Shown: one piece after another, positions 9,447 to 21,600 of the stretch
Position numbering within the stretch: the first letter of the stretch is position 1
Layout of the letters: each line of letters starts with the position of its first letter
From: Brevipalpus yothersi
Lineage: Eukaryota > Arthropoda > Arachnida > Trombidiformes > Tenuipalpidae
DNA: 64,000 nt
Reading direction: 5' to 3'
Assembly (NCBI GenBank): GCA_003956705.1
Contig: QZCP01000057.1
Coordinates: 62,001 to 126,000 of the forward strand
Program-made: the position numbers and the translations under genes
Notes under the pieces: generated by a model
What the model was told of the DNA's origin: nothing
Database searches by the model: none
Seen by the model: the letters and a program-made list of their open reading frames with translations, nothing else

Positions 9447-12400
9447 ATGAGAGTTCCTTTGGTACTCCTGCTGGTTGTGTCTATCAGTTCATTCGCATTT
9501 GCTGATGAGCCCCTGATTGAATCTTCACTTGACACATTGGCTTCAGGATGGTCCAAGCTTATGGACAGGTGAGTGTAGATATTTTTGATGGTTTTTTCTG
9601 CAATTGTTCTGAAATCATCATTGATTCTGAATTGTGAATTTTGGGTGCATATTCACATATTGATTGAGAAGAGAGTCAAAACTATTCATTTGAACAGAGA
9701 CAATATATTTCCTCACTTCAAGACGGTATAATATCGATTTTCAGCAGATCGAATCTTTAAGTCGATTATCGACTGAGAACAAAACCTATTTGAAGAGCTT
9801 CTTTGTCTTGTAAGAAATTGTGTTGATCAATACTTGTTTTTTCCAAAGGCTTTTGTGAAATTAGGTCTTCCATTTAATCACAATAATGTTTCCTGTTGCA
9901 CATTCTGAGAGTCAGATTATTTTTTGCAGTGGTTGAGTTTTGCTAATTGAAAATGTTATCCTAGCCTATTTGATCAAACTGATGAGCATTTCCTGTTGCA
10001 TTAATTTATTCATTTTCTGCAATTTTCCATCAATTCATTAACAAGTGAGTTTGTCATAATTCATGAAAGGTGAGAGATGAGAAGAAAAAAATTTAGAAAC
10101 ATTCTCATTTCGAGAGGTAAAAAAAATAAAATGAGTTTCTGGTTTTGTGAGATTCAGTAATACCGCAAGCTATTATGGAAGTGGTAGCCACTTGAACATG
10201 AATTGTGACCTGACCAAAATCATGAAGTTAATTTAAGACATTTCAGGCAATTGGGAACATATTCTTCCGTGAATTTGTTCCATCAAAGTTTGGGGAAAAT
10301 TTTTCTAAAATACTTGCGATTTATCTTGTTTATCACATAGATTCTCGATTTAGATCAATTGAGCAATGATGATGTTGAAATTTTCGGATCAAGTTTAAGT
10401 TCAATTTTATTTTTAACCTTTATTTTGTCCCGAAAAAAAAATTCGATACAAATCAGCCATTCGTGAGGCTCATGTTTTGCGTGAAAATTTTTGACCCTTT
10501 CATTATCATCTTCTTCTGAGCCCATCTTCAGCAACAATCTGTCCGTTCTGGGGATCATCTTATTTGTGAGAATGATGTTGATTTACAAAGCAATTTCCGG
10601 TCTGATCACTCAAGAAGTGGAGGAAGTGCTCATTTTATTGTTAAAGTAAATGGTGAGATTCTTATTCTGATGAGAATAAGGGTTGCTCATCAAATGGAAA
10701 GCTGTAAGGAGATGGAAAAATATCAGGAAGGAAAAAAATTGATACATGATACATACACACGTCAGAAGAGGAGAAGCAATTCATTCTTGACTCTTTTGTT
10801 ACTTATATACTTACTTACAGGTAGTTACGAGTTCAAATGAAGCGATTTTGAATTGCTCTAAAACGAATACTACATGATGAAAACAGTTTCAGTTTTCGAT
10901 ATTATTTCCTTTGGCATAATATATTTGTCGCACTCTTCTTGGCCAAGCTTTCAAGGCCCGATCTATCATGTCCTGTGGAACTTTTCGAAGCTCTTCCGTG
11001 ATACACTTTTTAAGCCCAGTAATAGTAGTCACTTTTCTCTTATTAACTTGGCTTCTTAAATAACCCCAGAGAAAATAGTCACAGGGTGCAGCATCTGGAC
11101 TATTGGGAAGCCATTGATCAGGTGTGATGAACTTAATACCTTGTGACCTGAGATATTCAATCGTTATTTGACCTGCATGGGACGGGGCTGAGTCCTGGTG
11201 AAAAATTCCATCTCCATCAGGGAACAATTCTCTATATCTTTTCAGCATTGGTTTTAGGATCTTATTTATATAATATTCTTGATTTATTTTTGCTCCTGGT
11301 TCCACAAAAATTGGTCCTAGAACTCCACGAGCCGATATTGCCGCCCATACCATCACCCCTTTAGCGTGACTCTGGTGAGTTTGTACCTCGCAGTTTTTGC
11401 GTGTTTGACCTGGAAAAATGTATTGAACTGATCTTTTCCCATGTTGAGTGGTAAGATAGTACCAAGCTTCATCGCTTGTGACAACTTTTTTCCACTGGTC
11501 ACATTTTAGGAGGCGATAAAAAGGCCACGCGCGAGCTCTTCTTTTTTCTTTTTTCGCCTCAGTTAAATAGTGGCCTTTTGGTTTTTTCACCAATTTTGCC
11601 CCGAGAACATCCTTGATAGCACTTTGTGTGACTCTCACTGTTGACTCTAAGTGGTTTGCCATGTCCTTTAGAACAGGTGGATCAGGTTTCGAGATCATCT
11701 TCTTGAGTCGGTTTAACTGACGATTATTGAGGGAACGCTCGGGGCCTGGCTTATTAGTCGGTGGAGAGTTTTCAACGTTTTTTTGTTTTCGATTCTTGAT
11801 CTTGGATATCTGACCGAGACTTACATTGGTTCCCCTGGCTTTCAGATGCTTTTGTATCACTGAATGAGACCAACCACAACTTAAAAAATAGTCTATCTGA
11901 CCATAAATTTCGGGTGGAATTTTTCGATTAACCATGTTTATAATTACAATTTTTTTGTTTACACATCAATTTCACACTTGAATGCCACCTACTGATCATG
12001 AATAGATATCTCATGCTCCATGGAAAAGCGCGAAAAGAGTTATCAAAATCGCTTCCTTTGAACTCGTAACTACCTGTATATCTTACTTCATCCATTGGTG
12101 GAAGCTGTATTAATTGATGAAAATGCTTTTACTTATGGGCATGAGGCTCCAACATCTCTTGTCGTCCGGAGAAAGATCCAGAATCACCGGGACGATCATC
12201 ATCCAGACGATGGTGTGACGCGTGATGATAAAGTTGGTGTGATGAATGAAGATATCAGTGTAGCCAATCGAATCAGAAAACGAATCAATTCGATTATCAA
12301 TTGATGAATCTTCAATGATTCACTTATCTTGTGACCCTGTCTTGCGCTGTTCTCTTAATTAAGTACTGGGAGACAGTCAAAAATTCGAGAATCAATTAAG

Positions 12401-12947
12401 AACTTATGCATCGAAGTTTATCCATCACTGTAGTCACATTGATGAAATGATTCTTTGCCCGATTGTCCCTTGATAATTCAGCTAGACAAAATTGATTCAG
12501 GCAGTCATGCATAAGTTAGAAAAATTTTTTAGACATTCTCTCCCATCCCAGTCAAACAATTGCATAGGCTTAAAGAAATTTCGAGAAAGTATCAACACGT
12601 TCTAATCACGCTGAAAAATGGCCATGAATGTGGCCATGGGACTTAGCCGGAAAATCAACTGAGAAGGATAGACTCTCTTGACACTCCTTCCGATTGGTTA
12701 TGATTATTGTGATTACCTCTACATGTTGTGGGCATTATTTTAAGTCTAGGGAATTATTTGGCCTTACATGTTTTCTTACTGGGCGTTAAAAGGTTTACCA
12801 TGGCGTGTGTGTTGATCGGGTGATTTTTGATGTAAATGACAATTTGAAACGCATCCTTGCCTGGCTACCTTTTTCTTGCTGATTATATTTTCTTAAGTTA
12901 TCATGATGATGATAATTTTGTTGTTCCCATCGTTTATGAATCTGGCT

Positions 12948-12985
<38 letters not shown>

Positions 12986-15900
12986 CTCAAAATAGTGGTT
13001 ATCTCAATGCCAAGGTCAAGATGGATCTTCTCTTTCTTAAAAATTATCGCTAAAAAAACTTCAATCATCCGGATAGCCTCTTCTCACCAACACTCATCTG
13101 ATGTTCCATCAGATTTTCTTTGATAAATATTTTCGAAAGCAGGTTTCAATTGTTCTGAGTTATTGTTGCTATCTCTTGGCGTTCATACTGACAGGTTTCT
13201 TATTGCAATTTTTTCTCTCTCTCTCTTCACACTCACCTGATCTGCTCTATTGTTTTTGCAGTTTTGGGCTTCAAGAGTGAGTGAAGAGAGAAAATATGAG
13301 AGAAGAAGAAGAAATCTGGACAGAAGATGTCAAGATACGATCTTGACATCATGCTGAAAAGTGAATGAACAAGATGATTTTGGAAAGAGAGAAGCAATTA
13401 GAATTTTTCTTGAGGAAACTTTTCAAACTCTCGGTTCTTCATGTGGCTCTTTATCATGATGATATTGAGCTTCTTTATCAACCTTTTTTTCGAAAGCTTT
13501 CATGTTATGTATGAGTTCATCTTAAGATGAACTGATTGCAATGGCTTAGCCTGATTCTTATTATTATTAAATTCTATTTGGATTTGCAAGGAGAAAACAT
13601 AATGTCTGGAAGCTCAAATTAGAAGGGTAAATCTTGAGTCCAAGTTTTTTTTGAATATATTCTCAACCCTTCCACTTGTGAGGTATCAATAATTTTTCCT
13701 ATTAATGCTATATATTAGCTCCAGACATGCAGATGCAAACCAATTCAAATCTGTGTTAACCTCATTTTGTTAGTACACCCTGACGAGCTAATTCAAATAA
13801 GCATGATTTAACTGTTCTAGCTTGTCAAATTGAATAAATGCAGTTCTTGACTCCTTGAATAAATTTTTTATGGATCTACTCCATCTGATTCCATTTTACC
13901 AAGTTATCAAGACGTAAAAATTTTTAACAAGAATGGCTGACCATTTTAGCTTTTGCTCTCAATATTGAATTCTTCTTGGAGAAGTTTTGTTACATTTCAA
14001 GAAAATTTTAATCTGGTGATAGTTATTGTTGTTTGGATGACATAACAGTTACAACTCACATTTAACCTCATTTTTGTAGACCGATTTAGCGTGCAAATAA
14101 TTTCATATCATTTTAACCCTTTTCTTACTTTCCAAGTTCTATCGGAAAAAAGCTGATGTTCTAATTTTTTCTAAAAGTTGGCTGTATATTTACTCTATTT
14201 GATTTATGATGCTCATAAAAAGTGTGAAAATGAGTAAATATGATCATGAGAAAAGGATCAATAATAGAGTAAAGCAACCTAAAAACAGCGCAGAAACAGA
14301 TCAGTTTCGATCGATAGAAGTTCGAAATATTTGACTCCAGAACTTTCGGGCTACATCATGGAATCGGAAGAAAATACTCTTGAATGTTTTAATAATTGAA
14401 CTTGAATAGCAGAGAGTAATCATCTCAGTTAGCTGATGAAATTGATCGCTTGAATGGTCACAAATAATAGGCAAATCTTATTGTTTTGCAGTTTCTTGCC
14501 ATCTAGAGAGAAGATTCAATCAATCAATGATGATTTCTGAAATTCATTTCTCTTCTCATTCTTCCGAGTTCAACTAACTCATTTACCAATACTTGATCAA
14601 GCAATTGTTTTCCAATAATTGTTAATAATTTTTGCTTTCTCTTCTCTACCAGTTACCAAAAAATCAAGGGATCATTCCGAGAATTGCGATCAGCTGCCAT
14701 CGAAAGAGAAGGAGAAACTCTTGATTCAGCCGGTTCACAGCCATCGGAAGCTGTCGACGATTCAAGTCGTTCTGGTGACTCTGGTTCGGCGAAGAGATCC
14801 GAGAAAGATGAAAATTCTGATGTGGTCATCGTTGATAAAGGTTCTGAGCGAGAAGTTAATCGAGATATTGACGGTAGTCTAGGAGGTCCTGGTCCAGTGT
14901 GGCCATTCCGTGGTGGTAACCCATGGGTTTGGCGTGGAATCGATTCAATTTTCACCCAATGGCGTCCATGGTGGAAAGGGTAAGTTAATGTTTCTCTCTC
15001 ACTTTGATCTCCAATTCACTTCACCTCATACTGTTCACTCTTACCATGGCTTGGCAACAATTCTATTTCTCTCCTCTCATTTTCACCAAGACACTTCCTC
15101 ACACCGATCAAATCAATCTTAGCCCTCATTCAGCCATGAACCTTTCTATACCCTAATCTAAGATCAAACGATGATTGAGCCTAATCCTTCCTCTTCCATC
15201 CCATTATTCACTGCCAATCTAAATCATCTCAGCCTGGTGATTTCGTTGATAATATTATTATTGTGATTAGGGCCATTGCTGTTACTACTACTGCTATGTA
15301 CTTTTTATGTAAGGATTGAATGTTACCGGATTGCATGGACAGGCATCATCGTGCGAAGTATGATTGTTCAAGTTCAATGTCCGAAAGCAGTGTGTGAACT
15401 CTATCCATCTCTCAGTGAATAGGAAATGAATTGAAAGAATAGAATCAGGAAATTCAACAGCTATATTGGCAACCAGTTCGGAGGAGTTGAGATGTATGTA
15501 TGAGAGAGAGTAGGAATGGCTTGGAATACAGTTGTGCCAAGTCCAAATACTTCCATGACAAAGCAATGCAGCCTCAAGTTGGGTTTTATTCAGAATGTTG
15601 AATAGAGTTCCAGGCCATCCAGTCTGATTCAATCCTCTGACCATGATATTGTGACATAAAAAGAAATAGCACAATCGTGATATGTGAAAATTCAGTAGAT
15701 GAACATGAATAGAGACGAAAGAATGAGGAGAGAAAGAGAATAAAAGAATTTACCAACTATAGACTTAGGCACCTTAAACACACATATCCGATTTACAGTA
15801 TTAGCCTTTCCTCGTCTTTCCAGAACTTTTTGATTCTCTTTTGTTTCCCATCACTTAATCTGCACCTTGACTTGATTATTGAGAAAATGTAATCAGAATT

Positions 15901-18900
15901 CTGTACTTCCTTATTCTTCAATTAGGAAACATCTTGATTTATCAATCAACTCTTCCCAATCCTCGTGTTATCTGATTAAAGGGTTAATTGGGCAAATTAT
16001 CTAGCGATTCAAGCCTTCTCGTATCATTTGTCTTGATGTAGACTTGCCTTTTTCATGCTTGATTTCAATTCAATTGATTCGTTCGATTGTTCTTATTGCC
16101 AAGTCAAGTGGTACCAAGCGATTAGCTGCCATGGCTAGATGTTTCGAAATTCCTCCCTCTCTCTCTAATTAGACCTACTTATCATAAAAATTGATTATTA
16201 ATGAACTGTTCTTCCATTTCTTTTCTCATAGACCGAATATTTGCATCGAACGTCAAGTAATCGAAGAGACACCAGAATCAGATGATAATTCAACATCGGC
16301 CAAAACTTTGACAAGTCTATTACCATTTACCCTTCAGTCTACTCAATGTTCGGAAAGTGAGACAGCATACGTTTGTACCACACGGTAAGATATACACATG
16401 TTTTATAACTTGATGTGAATTTGGTGAACCTTTTCAGACTATATAATTTTCATGGTTCATTATCATCACCATCATCACCGCTATTTTCTCTATTTCTCAC
16501 CTTTCCTATCATCATGATCTGTCATGCAGCAAGTTATTGCAAGATAGAAGAGGAGAGAATGGAAGGAAAAAAATATTCAAGTTTCGTACACGATACTTAA
16601 TGAGATAGAATATCGGAACTAGTGAAGCTGAGCTTTAAACTTGAAAAGTATTAAGGAGGATCAATAGATTACAAAAGATTATTTGATAATCATTTTGCCT
16701 CCGAATGAATTCACTGGAGTGGTACAATTTTTCATTTGAACTTTCATATTCCGTTATTCCATTCTTGACACCATGGAAGGTTTCCTGGATGAACAGACTC
16801 ATGATGATAGGAGCATATTTCTCACGAGAATTTTATTCTCATGGAAAAAAAATTCTATTAATACATGATTATATTTGTGTGTCTTTGGTTCTCTTTTTTT
16901 CGGCAACAGAATCCGCAGTAATCAGGAGAGCAAAACACAGACAGTCAAGTACCAATGTTGTCATGGATTTAAGCGTGCTGAAGGTAAATCAGAGTGTCTT
17001 GAAGGTAAGTGATCTGGCTCACGAAATGATTTCATAATCATGTAAGATTCAAGCCTCTCTAATTACCTTCAACCTTTCTTCACAGTTGATTTGAAGAACA
17101 TAACAACCACCCTTCATGATATTGGAGCCAAGAAAATGGAAAATCTGTTCACCAGGAGTAACTTTATGAAGCGATCAAGTGCCGAAAATGTGACCATTTT
17201 TAGTCCATCTGACGAGGCCATGATGGACTTTGAGGATGATAAGAACAAACAGATGGTTAGTAAAATTGGATCATTTTAGTTTACAAATATTTTTAGAGGC
17301 TATAAATTACAAAAACTTTTATTGATCAACTCCTTTTTTGGATCAACAGAACGAGATTCCTGCAGTGGATAGTGGCGATTCTGGTATGGGTGAACTTGAT
17401 GCTAATGACATAACCTCTCATCATATGATTTCTGGACTATATCGAACTGGTGACTTCAAGAATAACATGATTATTCCTACTTTAAATAATGAGACAACAA
17501 TACGAATCAATATTTATGATTTCCCTCAACGAGTTATAACCGCCAACTGTGCTCCCATTTTAATGCCAAATAATTACGCATCAAATGCTGTTATTCATGT
17601 CGTTTCACGATTGATTCCAAAGCCAAAATCATCTCTACTTCAAGTTCTGGAAAATGAACCAAGATTTTCAACTTTCCTCAAGTGTGAGTATATTTTTTTC
17701 TATCGAAAAGTTTTGAATCTTATCGCTCATTTGGAAATGAGTCCCAATGACTAGTGTATTTTCCCTTACAGTTCTGAGGAAGAGTGAATTTTTCGCTGAA
17801 TTGAGTGATGCAAACAGCTCAATCACCGTTCTGGCTCCAACTAACGAAGCATTCCAAAAATTGGATCCACAAATTCTTCGCCGATTAGATAGTGCAAGCT
17901 CATGTCATGACACTATAATCGCAAATCATATTATTCCCAATGTTGTTTGCAGTTCAGCGGTTGGAAACATGTATTGGCATAGATCAAAGGCCAACAATCG
18001 ACTAACTTTCACACGAACAGAAAATAAACTTTTCGTCGATGAACTTCCCACCGAAGGAGAAGAAATTCTGGGTACAAACGGAGTTGTCTACATGATGAAT
18101 GATGTTCTTGTACCAGACAATGCTAAGCCTCTATCTGGTAATCTGGACTCTCGATTGACGTCTGATTTCTTCAAACTCGTAAAAGAAAGTGGACTCCTCT
18201 CAGAATGGGATACCCTTGAGAATATCACTCTGATTGCACCAACAAACAACGCATTCAAAAAACTTTCAGAAGCTGAGGTGGCCATGTTGGCTAACAATTC
18301 CAACATCCTCAACTATCACATTGCCAAGTCAATGATAAGTTCATCCAACTTTTTCAATAATAAGGTTGTGACCACACTCACAGACCATAAACTTCGATTA
18401 AATGTGATCGAAGAGATTCCCGGTATCATCTCTCGACCAACTATCCAATGTGCCCGGATTGTTAATTTCAACAAGAATATGTGCAGTGGATCAATTCTGA
18501 TGGTTGACAGTGTCCTTAAGCCACCAAAATCCAACGTTATTGAGGCTCTCGATTCCATGGAAGGATTCACTATTTTCAATAGTTTGATAAAGAACAGCAG
18601 CTTCGCTGACAAACTTCGTGACGAATCGGGTCCGTTTACGGTGCTGGCGGTTGACGATGATTCACTGAAGCGACAATTAACCGTGAAAGAGTTGGATGAA
18701 ATCAAATCAGATAAAGCCAAAGCTGAACGATTGCTCCAGAAACATATCATGCCTGAAATGGTCTGCTGTTCATCGATCAGTCAAACAGGCTTGATTCTCA
18801 ACTTCCAACGATTCCGCCTGATGGATTCATCAACTTTGAATGCTCATCGTGATTTGCATGGACGAATCAAATTCTGGGCATCATCCATGAATGGAATGGC

Positions 18901-19054
18901 CACCGTCAACAAGTGTGATAATATGGCAGAAAACGGTGTGGTTCATGTTATTAATCGAGCAATTCAGCCATCAAGCTCAACCACCTTAGAAAATAATTTC
19001 GCATCTCGAGTACCCAACATCCCGATGATTATTCAGGGCTTTCTTCATGCCTAA
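9447..19054 (+). CDS. mfas: Midline-fasciclin / TGFBI-periostin-like secreted FAS1 protein, 7 exons, 827 aa
   Basis: Exons 9447-9568, 14653-14979, 16232-16384, 16910-17004, 17086-17255, 17350-17683 and 17772-19054 join in frame. Residues 1-18 are a signal peptide (MRVPLVLLLVVSISSFAFA). An acidic Ser/Asp-rich segment and a WPFRGGNPWVWRG stretch follow, then a cysteine region (about 152-230) with GPNICIERQVIEE and YQCCHGFKRAEGKSEC. That corresponds to the EMI-like N-terminus of TGFBI, periostin and midline fasciclin. Four FAS1 domains fill roughly 232-810, each with a FTVLAP- or TIFSPS-type first motif and a VIHVV- or VHVIN-type second motif. There is no GPI signal, so it is probably a matrix or cell-surface adhesion protein. 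The first intron is 5.1 kb and contains an intact mariner in antisense. Confidence 0.93.
10818..10850 (+). repeat. Left terminal inverted repeat of the mariner
   Basis: About 33 bp starting CAGGTAGTTACGAGTTCAAA; the partner is at 12044-12076 on the other strand, with one mismatch. It is preceded by target TA (10816-10817). Confidence 0.92.
10889..11935 (-). CDS. Mariner-type transposase, DD37D, 348 aa, apparently intact
   Basis: IS630-Tc1-mariner superfamily transposase. The N-terminal part has helix-turn-helix segments (about 9-45 and 67-112). The catalytic triad is Asp155 in TSDEAW, Asp248 in FHQDSAPSH and Asp286 in SPDAAPCDYFLWG. The last spacing is 37 residues rather than the 34 of classical mariners, which puts it with the DD37D (maT/mori-type) group. 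WAAISARGVLGPIF is typical of the core. No stop or frameshift is present and the length is that of active relatives, so the enzyme could be functional; activity is not shown by sequence. Confidence 0.95.
   Translation of the reverse strand: MVNRKIPPEIYGQIDYFLSCGWSHSVIQKHLKARGTNVSLGQISKIKNRKQKNVENSPPTNKPGPERSLNNRQLNRLKKMISKPDPPVLKDMANHLESTVRVTQSAIKDVLGAKLVKKPKGHYLTEAKKEKRRARAWPFYRLLKCDQWKKVVTSDEAWYYLTTQHGKRSVQYIFPGQTRKNCEVQTHQSHAKGVMVWAAISARGVLGPIFVEPGAKINQEYYINKILKPMLKRYRELFPDGDGIFHQDSAPSHAGQITIEYLRSQGIKFITPDQWLPNSPDAAPCDYFLWGYLRSQVNKRKVTTITGLKKCITEELRKVPQDMIDRALKAWPRRVRQIYYAKGNNIEN
12044..12076 (-). repeat. Right terminal inverted repeat of the mariner
   Basis: Reverse complement of the left repeat with one mismatch; followed by target TA (12077-12078). 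Confidence 0.92.
12951..12982. repeat. (GA)n microsatellite in fasciclin intron 1
   Basis: About 16 GA units. The rest of the intron right of the mariner (12077-14652) shows no further gene or repeat that I can identify. Confidence 0.93.
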
Positions 19055-19338
19055 TTGGTGATAATCAATTATTAATGTGACTGGAGCAACTGAATCTTAA
19101 CCATTAATGGGCAACAATCTTAACCAATTATTTATTCCAAGATCTCTTTGCTACTTTACTCACCTCCGGTTTTTCTCAAGATCCCATAACTGATTTCTTG
19201 TAAATAATTCCCACCTTTGAACAGAAAATTGAGAGAAAGAGAGCACAACTCCTTTCACGTTAGGAGTTGTAACAAAAAGTAGCATTTAGAAGCGTTTCCT
19301 AGTTGGAATGTTCGTTTTCAATAATTTTCCTTCTCTAT

Positions 19339-19344
19339 AATAAA
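19339..19344 (+). terminator. Polyadenylation signal of the fasciclin gene
   Basis: AATAAA about 285 bp after the stop codon, followed by a second AATAAA-like copy and a T-rich stretch. It fits a 3'UTR ending near 19365, just before the convergent polymerase gene. Confidence 0.6.
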
Positions 19345-19516
19345 CAATAAAAAAGTAAAAATTCATGTCGACTGTCTCTTTTTTTGAAAAATGAATGACT
19401 TTTAGAAATGAAGTGTATAACAATGAAAGGGGCGAGATGATCTCAGCAATATAAATCACGAGATTCTTATAAAAATCGAGAGTTCCAATGAAGTTTTCTC
19501 AGATTATTCCCTCACA

Positions 19517-21352
19517 TCAAGTTCCAAACGTTTTCAAACATTCATCGAGATGAGAGTTGAGTTCATCGAGTTTGGTGAAGTATTTTGCTTTGCAAACTGG
19601 ACACTCCATTCGATTTTCATCGCTTTTCGATGAAAAAGATGCGTTTGGACAATTTTCCATATGAGTTTCAAAGGTTCTATATTCTTTGAATGAATTTCCA
19701 CACGATGTGCAGATGTATTCTTCAGAGTTAGCCTCATTGAAAAAGTCATCCATGACTTCAATATCAAAATCATCGGTTTCATTATCCTTCTCTTTCTTCG
19801 AAGAAATTGGAGAAGATTTTGGCTCCTCTATTTTTTGACGCTTTGGTTGCTGAACGAGAGGATTTTTAGCTGAGAAAAACTTATCCAAAGTTTGCTGACT
19901 AGATTCTTGGTGATCTTTGTTAGGTTCCACAAGATTGGACACTCTCACTCCCATGAGACGATATTTATCATTCGTTGTTTCAATTTCATTTCTGAGGATA
20001 TTTTTAGCTGTTTGGAGTATTACATTGGCATCTGAGGTGAGTGTCTGAAGGCTACGACTTTTCACAATTACATCGAAAGAATCTTTCTTTAGTTTCAGAG
20101 TTACAGTTCTTCCTCTGAGACCATAGTCATTCAAAGAATCAGAAATTTCTTGACTCATTTCTCTTAGCTTGTTGCATAACCAGGCAAAATCATTGGTAGG
20201 TTTGAAGGTACGCTCTGTTCCTTTACTTTTTCGTGGCTCATCTTCCTCTTTGACTGTGGATGATGAGCCAAGGCCAAGTGATACTCGCAGATAAAAATCA
20301 ATGGATGATGGTTTGTTCTCGAAAAGGAGGTAGATGAGATCTCGATGATCCCAGAGATCTTTACATGTCTTGAGATCGAAAGCTTTCAGAACTTTCTCCT
20401 GAACAGGACCTATACCAGGAATTTTTCGGACATCGATTTTGGATACAAATTCTTGAATTTGATCATAACTCAAACCGGGTAACATAAACTGTCCGTTTGG
20501 TTTGTTCATATCCGAAGCAATCTTGGCTAACATCGTGTTGGTGGATATTCCTGCGCTACATGTCAATTGACTCGACGTGAAAACTCTTGCCCTCATCTCT
20601 TCCACAACAAGAGCTGCATGATCCCAAACTTCAGGAATTAATATCTTTTCATTTGTCCATTCATTTTCTTTGAGAACAATTTTGTTCTTATTCTCAGGCT
20701 TCATCAAGAAGCTTTTCACCACATAAGATGTAAGATTCAAATATGCTTCATCACAGGACATGATCAAAATGTCGGGATCGTATTGTCGTAGGACTGCCAT
20801 AATTTTTTCACTTTCTTTGGAATACTTTTGAAAGTTACACTTGATCAATATCAGATCAGGACACAATTTCTTCGCAATAAAACCAGCCATCGCTGCTCTA
20901 ACACCATACCTTCGAGCAACATAGTTGGAGGTGGATATCATGGACATTGATCCAACTGCGATTGGCTTGTCGCGCAAATGAGGTTTGTCTTTCATTTCGA
21001 CGGCTGCAAAAAACATGTCCATATCAACATGACATATAATTTGACTCAAATCTTTGGCTTTCTTCTCGTATTCAACACGATTCTTTTGCATTATTCGTAG
21101 TGCTGCTTCCTTTTGACCTTCCGTAACTGTGGCCCACTTTCGCAACATCTGATCAACCTGCTTATTAATTCGAGCCTCTTTCCGTTGTACATGCTTGTAG
21201 AATGGACTATTTCGAGAAGCTTCTTCAATAATGGCATTAATTTTCTCCTTGTCCAAACCTTTCATACCCGCTTTTCCATCATTCAAACCAATTAAGCTGG
21301 GCTTCACCGCTCCATTCTTGGAAGTTGATGGCACATTTTCCAGCCCATTCAT
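19517..21352 (-). CDS. POLK: DNA polymerase kappa (Y-family), single exon, 611 aa
   Basis: Translesion polymerase that extends mismatched or lesion-containing primers (for example past bulky guanine adducts). The N-clasp specific to Pol kappa (about 30-105, with SPFYKHVQRKEARINKQ) precedes the palm. Catalytic residues are Asp110/Asp112 in HVDMDMFFAAVE and Asp201-Glu202 in MSCDEAYLN. A helix-hairpin-helix (KIPGIGPVQEKVL) and little finger follow. Near the C-terminus are a PIP-box-like QQTLDKFF for PCNA and two UBZ fingers: Cys548/551-His564-Cys568 and Cys584/587-His601-Cys605. It is shorter than human POLK (about 870), mainly between PIP box and fingers. The gene has no introns, unlike most neighbours. 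It is convergent with the fasciclin gene. Confidence 0.95.
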   Translation of the reverse strand: MNGLENVPSTSKNGAVKPSLIGLNDGKAGMKGLDKEKINAIIEEASRNSPFYKHVQRKEARINKQVDQMLRKWATVTEGQKEAALRIMQKNRVEYEKKAKDLSQIICHVDMDMFFAAVEMKDKPHLRDKPIAVGSMSMISTSNYVARRYGVRAAMAGFIAKKLCPDLILIKCNFQKYSKESEKIMAVLRQYDPDILIMSCDEAYLNLTSYVVKSFLMKPENKNKIVLKENEWTNEKILIPEVWDHAALVVEEMRARVFTSSQLTCSAGISTNTMLAKIASDMNKPNGQFMLPGLSYDQIQEFVSKIDVRKIPGIGPVQEKVLKAFDLKTCKDLWDHRDLIYLLFENKPSSIDFYLRVSLGLGSSSTVKEEDEPRKSKGTERTFKPTNDFAWLCNKLREMSQEISDSLNDYGLRGRTVTLKLKKDSFDVIVKSRSLQTLTSDANVILQTAKNILRNEIETTNDKYRLMGVRVSNLVEPNKDHQESSQQTLDKFFSAKNPLVQQPKRQKIEEPKSSPISSKKEKDNETDDFDIEVMDDFFNEANSEEYICTSCGNSFKEYRTFETHMENCPNASFSSKSDENRMECPVCKAKYFTKLDELNSHLDECLKTFGT

Positions 21353-21479
21353 GTTGTTGACAAACCATTCATCACATTACTCATTACAAAAGAGAAAATT
21401 ATTTGAAATCACTAGAAAATTTTCATCATCAAAACCATCAAGTCTGCACCTTTTTGATAGCTTGAACACGACAAACACA

Positions 21480-21600
21480 TGACGAAATGAAAATATAAAC
21501 AAAGAAAAGCGCCAAAATTTTCATTCAAACGTTTGAGTTTGCTCAAACTTTTACTTTCAACGTTATTAGCGCCAAAATTTTTCCTGAAAACTTACGTCGC
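21480..21600 (-). promoter_or_regulatory. POLK upstream module with two E2F-like GCGCCAAAA sites (copy 1 of a repeat)
   Basis: Two GCGCCAAAA motifs at 21509-21517 and 21569-21577; the complement TTTTGGCGC fits the E2F consensus TTTSSCGC. Between them is a partial dyad TTTGAGTTTGCTCAAA. The whole 120-bp block recurs at 35820-35942. It lies 130-250 bp upstream of the POLK ATG, which suits S-phase regulation of a replication enzyme (inference). Confidence 0.6.

Larger units (their letters stand above)
10818..12076 (-). mobile_element. Full-length mariner-type (DD37D) DNA transposon
   Basis: 1259-bp element bounded by inverted repeats that begin CAGGTAGTTACGAGTTCAAA at 10818 and end with the complement at 12076. 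About 33 bp can be aligned with one mismatch (T/G). The target dinucleotide TA occurs on both sides (10816-10817 and 12077-12078). It holds one uninterrupted transposase gene on the minus strand. It lies in the first intron of the fasciclin gene, opposite to its transcription. Near-identical ends and an intact ORF indicate recent insertion. Confidence 0.95.

Noticed and set aside
14653..14955. Minus-strand frame opposite fasciclin exon 2
   Set aside because: Antisense shadow of a spliced exon that fits the 827-residue fasciclin model.
18088..18750. Minus-strand frames inside fasciclin exon 7
   Set aside because: Shadows of the conserved FAS1 coding sequence.
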